From Bryum argenteum (lineage: Eukaryota > Streptophyta > Bryopsida > Bryales > Bryaceae), in NCBI GenBank assembly GCA_037043015.1, contig CM073331.1, forward strand, positions 5,777,305 to 5,841,304: a stretch of 64,000 bases of DNA. Reading direction: 5' to 3'. Of the stretch, positions 61,685-64,000 are shown in pieces (the first letter of the stretch is position 1; each line of letters opens with the position of its first letter). The notes under the pieces were generated by a model. That model was not told where the DNA came from, made no database searches, and worked only from the letters and a program-made list of their open reading frames with translations. A program made the translations under genes and the position numbers.

Positions 61685-62220
61685 GGACGAATATGTCACT
61701 CAAGGTATAAATTATGACTGCAATCGGAGATAGAGCCTGCCGTGGTACGAATTGAGTAGCTGCTCCTCGAGTGGCACAGCGTCAGTCGCTCATGATCACG
61801 CTATCAAGCTTCCTGGCAATCCGAAAGCTCGGCTGAGACATATTGAGGTTCCGGGTGACCTTGAGTTTGCAATGAATCAGATTCGATCATGAAGCTTCAG
61901 GATCCGCGAGCTTAGAGCTGTAGAATCCATGATCGATGCCAGAGAAGAGAAGGACGCATGCTTAGGGAACTCGCGAACTGTTCTCCATTTACACTCCAGC
62001 ATTTTGGATCCAGCACAATTTCTTACCATCAAGCTCTCTTACTACCTCCGTCTCTATCTTCGTTACTGTTGGCAGCAGTACGCTTATCTAACTTATCTGA
62101 CCCGAGGGAACAAAAATGGCACTCAAGGTATGTAATCTAATGCTGAGCCTGCCGTGTTATTAATTCTGTAGTTGCTCTGTGAGTGGCACCGAGCGAACCT
62201 CCTCTGATCTCGCGGTCAGG
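61685..62220. repeat. Direct duplication about 425 bases apart
   Basis: The stretch 61690-61800 (CACTCAAGGTAT, GAGCCTGCCGTG, AGCTGCTC, GAGTGGCAC) corresponds to 62115-62220 (CACTCAAGGTAT, GAGCCTGCCGTG, AGTTGCTC, GAGTGGCAC). Diverged; no coding content recognised. Confidence 0.6.
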
Positions 62221-64000
62221 TCCCCTTACGATCCGAAAGCGTGGCTACGGCACCAACCACGGGCGTCATTTTACAGGGATGATCGATCATTTTGTCGCGC
62301 CATGCATCCCTCGGCCGTCTGATGAGTTTTATATCTTCTGGTAATCGAAAACTAAAAAGTTACAGGCGGTATATGCCTTGAGCATCAACATCAACATGGG
62401 AACAGGGGAGTCCAGTAACCTGCTAATCAAAGAACTGTGGCCTCCTCAAGCGGAGGTACGTAACTTTCCTTGCTATAAAATCATGCTCATATCTCGTTGA
62501 GCATACATTTTCTCATGATCGATCATGAATGGCTTTATCAATGGATTCAAAGCATGATTGCCTCGCGCAATCAGATTATATCCTCAAAAGTGTTGGTGAG
62601 TACACATTCGGATTTGGAGTTACGATTCCTTGGGTCACTCTTGCTGGCCTCCACTCTATAGTCGACTCCAGTCCCGCACTTGGATAATTTCATCCTGAAA
62701 ACCTTGTGTATGCATTCTGCAGGCATTTGATTGTGTGGACGGTGTCGATTCGATTGGAGCAATATGCGTACGGATGCTCATTGGTCGGGTGCGAGCAATC
62801 CCAACATTAAACCAGGTGCCGTTTCTTCTCAGATCAAAAGTCTTATCGAAAGAGTTCAACTTATGAACTTATTGGAGGAAGTGAAAGAGAAGGGTGCAAT
62901 GAAATCTCCCATGCACCCACTTGAACCATGAAGTCGCTCAAAGAATCTTTGAGCGGTGAAGAACCAAGAATCTCCAATAAGTTCGAAAGGAATAAAGAGA
63001 GGGTTGTGAAGAAAATAATGTGCTCTCTTAGATCGTGACAATATTATTCGACATCCAAGAAGGCCACGGGGTATTTACAAGAAATGAACTTATTCAATGG
63101 ATTACAAGGAGTGACGAAAAAAGGCACAAGGAATCTTGCTAGCACTTTCATCGTTAAGACCATCAAGCTTCTCAACTTTTCAACTATTTGATGAAGGAAG
63201 GTTATATACAAGAATCAATCATTTCATAATCTGAGTCTACCTTCCTAGATGAATCAAGAGAAAGGGTATATCATGGGCAAAAAGACGAAGAACATATGCA
63301 AGAAATGAAGCTACTATTCAAATCATGACTTTACAGCGGGAATTTGTAGATCCAAGAAGGGTGTGGGAAATCAACCTAAGTATTACTTATCATACGGATT
63401 CTCACTAGGGAATTAGATATCAAAAATTAAATATCCAAGGGCGCCGAGAATGCTCCGTACCTATTTTCAACAATGTTCAGCTTTGGCTTACAAAAACATG
63501 AACCTAGCATCAAAGATGCTCGAAGAAAAACGATGACGAAGAACGAAGGATGGTCAATTAAAGATCCTGCATGCACAGCGAGGATGCTCAATAAGTCTAT
63601 ACTCGTCAGAGTAACGAAGGGATTGTATCGAGCCTGGACATCGATACCCGCTCGACTTAAATTCGCCAAAGCCGCTGCGTGACCAGAGCTTCCCTGCCAG
63701 ATACCCGGAGAGATCAGCCTGCTGATACTCTTCAATCACAACGTGTTCCATCTCTACAAGGAAAGAAAAGGTCCACAGCGATTTGGCAAATACGAGTACT
63801 AGGATCCTCAAGATTGTAACGAGGCCCTAGTATTGCTGATCGGTCCGGTCTCTTGTGCAGTGAAGCAAGCTGATGATCGATCTGTCCCCTAATTAGCTTC
63901 CTTGAGCATCAATCATACAATGACGTCAACAGCAGCATAAATTCACACAAAAGGTACATTTAACTCCACCTTTTCATCTTGTTGGCTCGTCGCTTATGTG
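62221..64000. other. Gene-free stretch at the window end
   Basis: A short plus-strand frame at 62396-62458 (MGTGESSNLLIKELWPPQAE) ends at a donor-like GTACGT and could be an exon, but nothing recognisable follows. The minus-strand frames at 63427-63811 show no family match. A gene crossing the right edge cannot be excluded. Confidence 0.4.

Overview
This is nuclear DNA from a land plant. The genes are split by many GT-AG introns of about 70 to 1,050 bases. Two genes carry AP2/ERF-type domains, one carrying a receiver domain that resembles the AHK5 histidine kinase. The reductase has the plant N-terminal RWWS...TGANKGIG signature, and the SKA2, LSM8, PEX6 and SNM1-like proteins resemble their plant forms. 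The kinase-AP2 architecture makes me lean to a non-seed plant (bryophyte or lycophyte), but that is a weak inference. I saw no organellar, bacterial or viral gene.

Layout. 1-10.4 kb is gene-free and full of old repeats and small inverted-repeat DNA transposons. 10.4-18.3 kb (+) is a complete 17-exon PIGN/MCD4 gene (GPI ethanolamine phosphate transferase 1, 978 aa). 18.3-21.9 kb is repeats. 21.9-23.3 kb (+) is LSM8 (5 exons, 98 aa) with a 116-base AG microsatellite in intron 1. 24.9-26.15 kb (-) is a short-chain reductase (4 exons, 279 aa). 28.2-34.4 kb (+) is PEX6 (17 exons, 994 aa). 35.0-36.2 kb (-) is SKA2, and 37.5-39.6 kb (+) is an SNM1-type metallo-beta-lactamase/beta-CASP nuclease (5 exons, 538 aa); these two are divergent. 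41.2-43.1 kb (-) is an AP2-domain protein with an N-terminal region I do not recognise. 44-48 kb holds MITEs and broken copies of the SNM1-like gene. 49.9-53.3 kb (+) is the most unusual locus: helical N-terminus, protein kinase, AP2 domain and two-component receiver domain, joined in frame by canonical introns (886 aa). 53.3-64 kb is gene-poor, with a broken LPAT2-like pseudogene near 57.4-58.2 kb and several tandem repeats.

Most of the genes are unrelated housekeeping functions and form no pathway. The exception is the AP2 pair at 41-43 kb and 50-53 kb. Their AP2 regions are paralogous and share an intron at the same position and phase, although everything fused around the AP2 domain differs.

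The most informative mobile-DNA observation is a 234-base element with 13-base perfect inverted repeats, flanked by TTAA on both sides. It sits inside a duplicated piece of the SNM1-like gene. The intact gene in the same window shows the empty site, so TTAA target duplication is read directly from the sequence. A 973-base relative with the same termini lies at 8.9-9.9 kb. Stowaway-like (TA), Tourist-like (TTA) and CACTA-like (3-base) MITEs are also present. All exon boundaries were assigned by eye from splice consensus, reading frame and family similarity; no search or transcript data were available.
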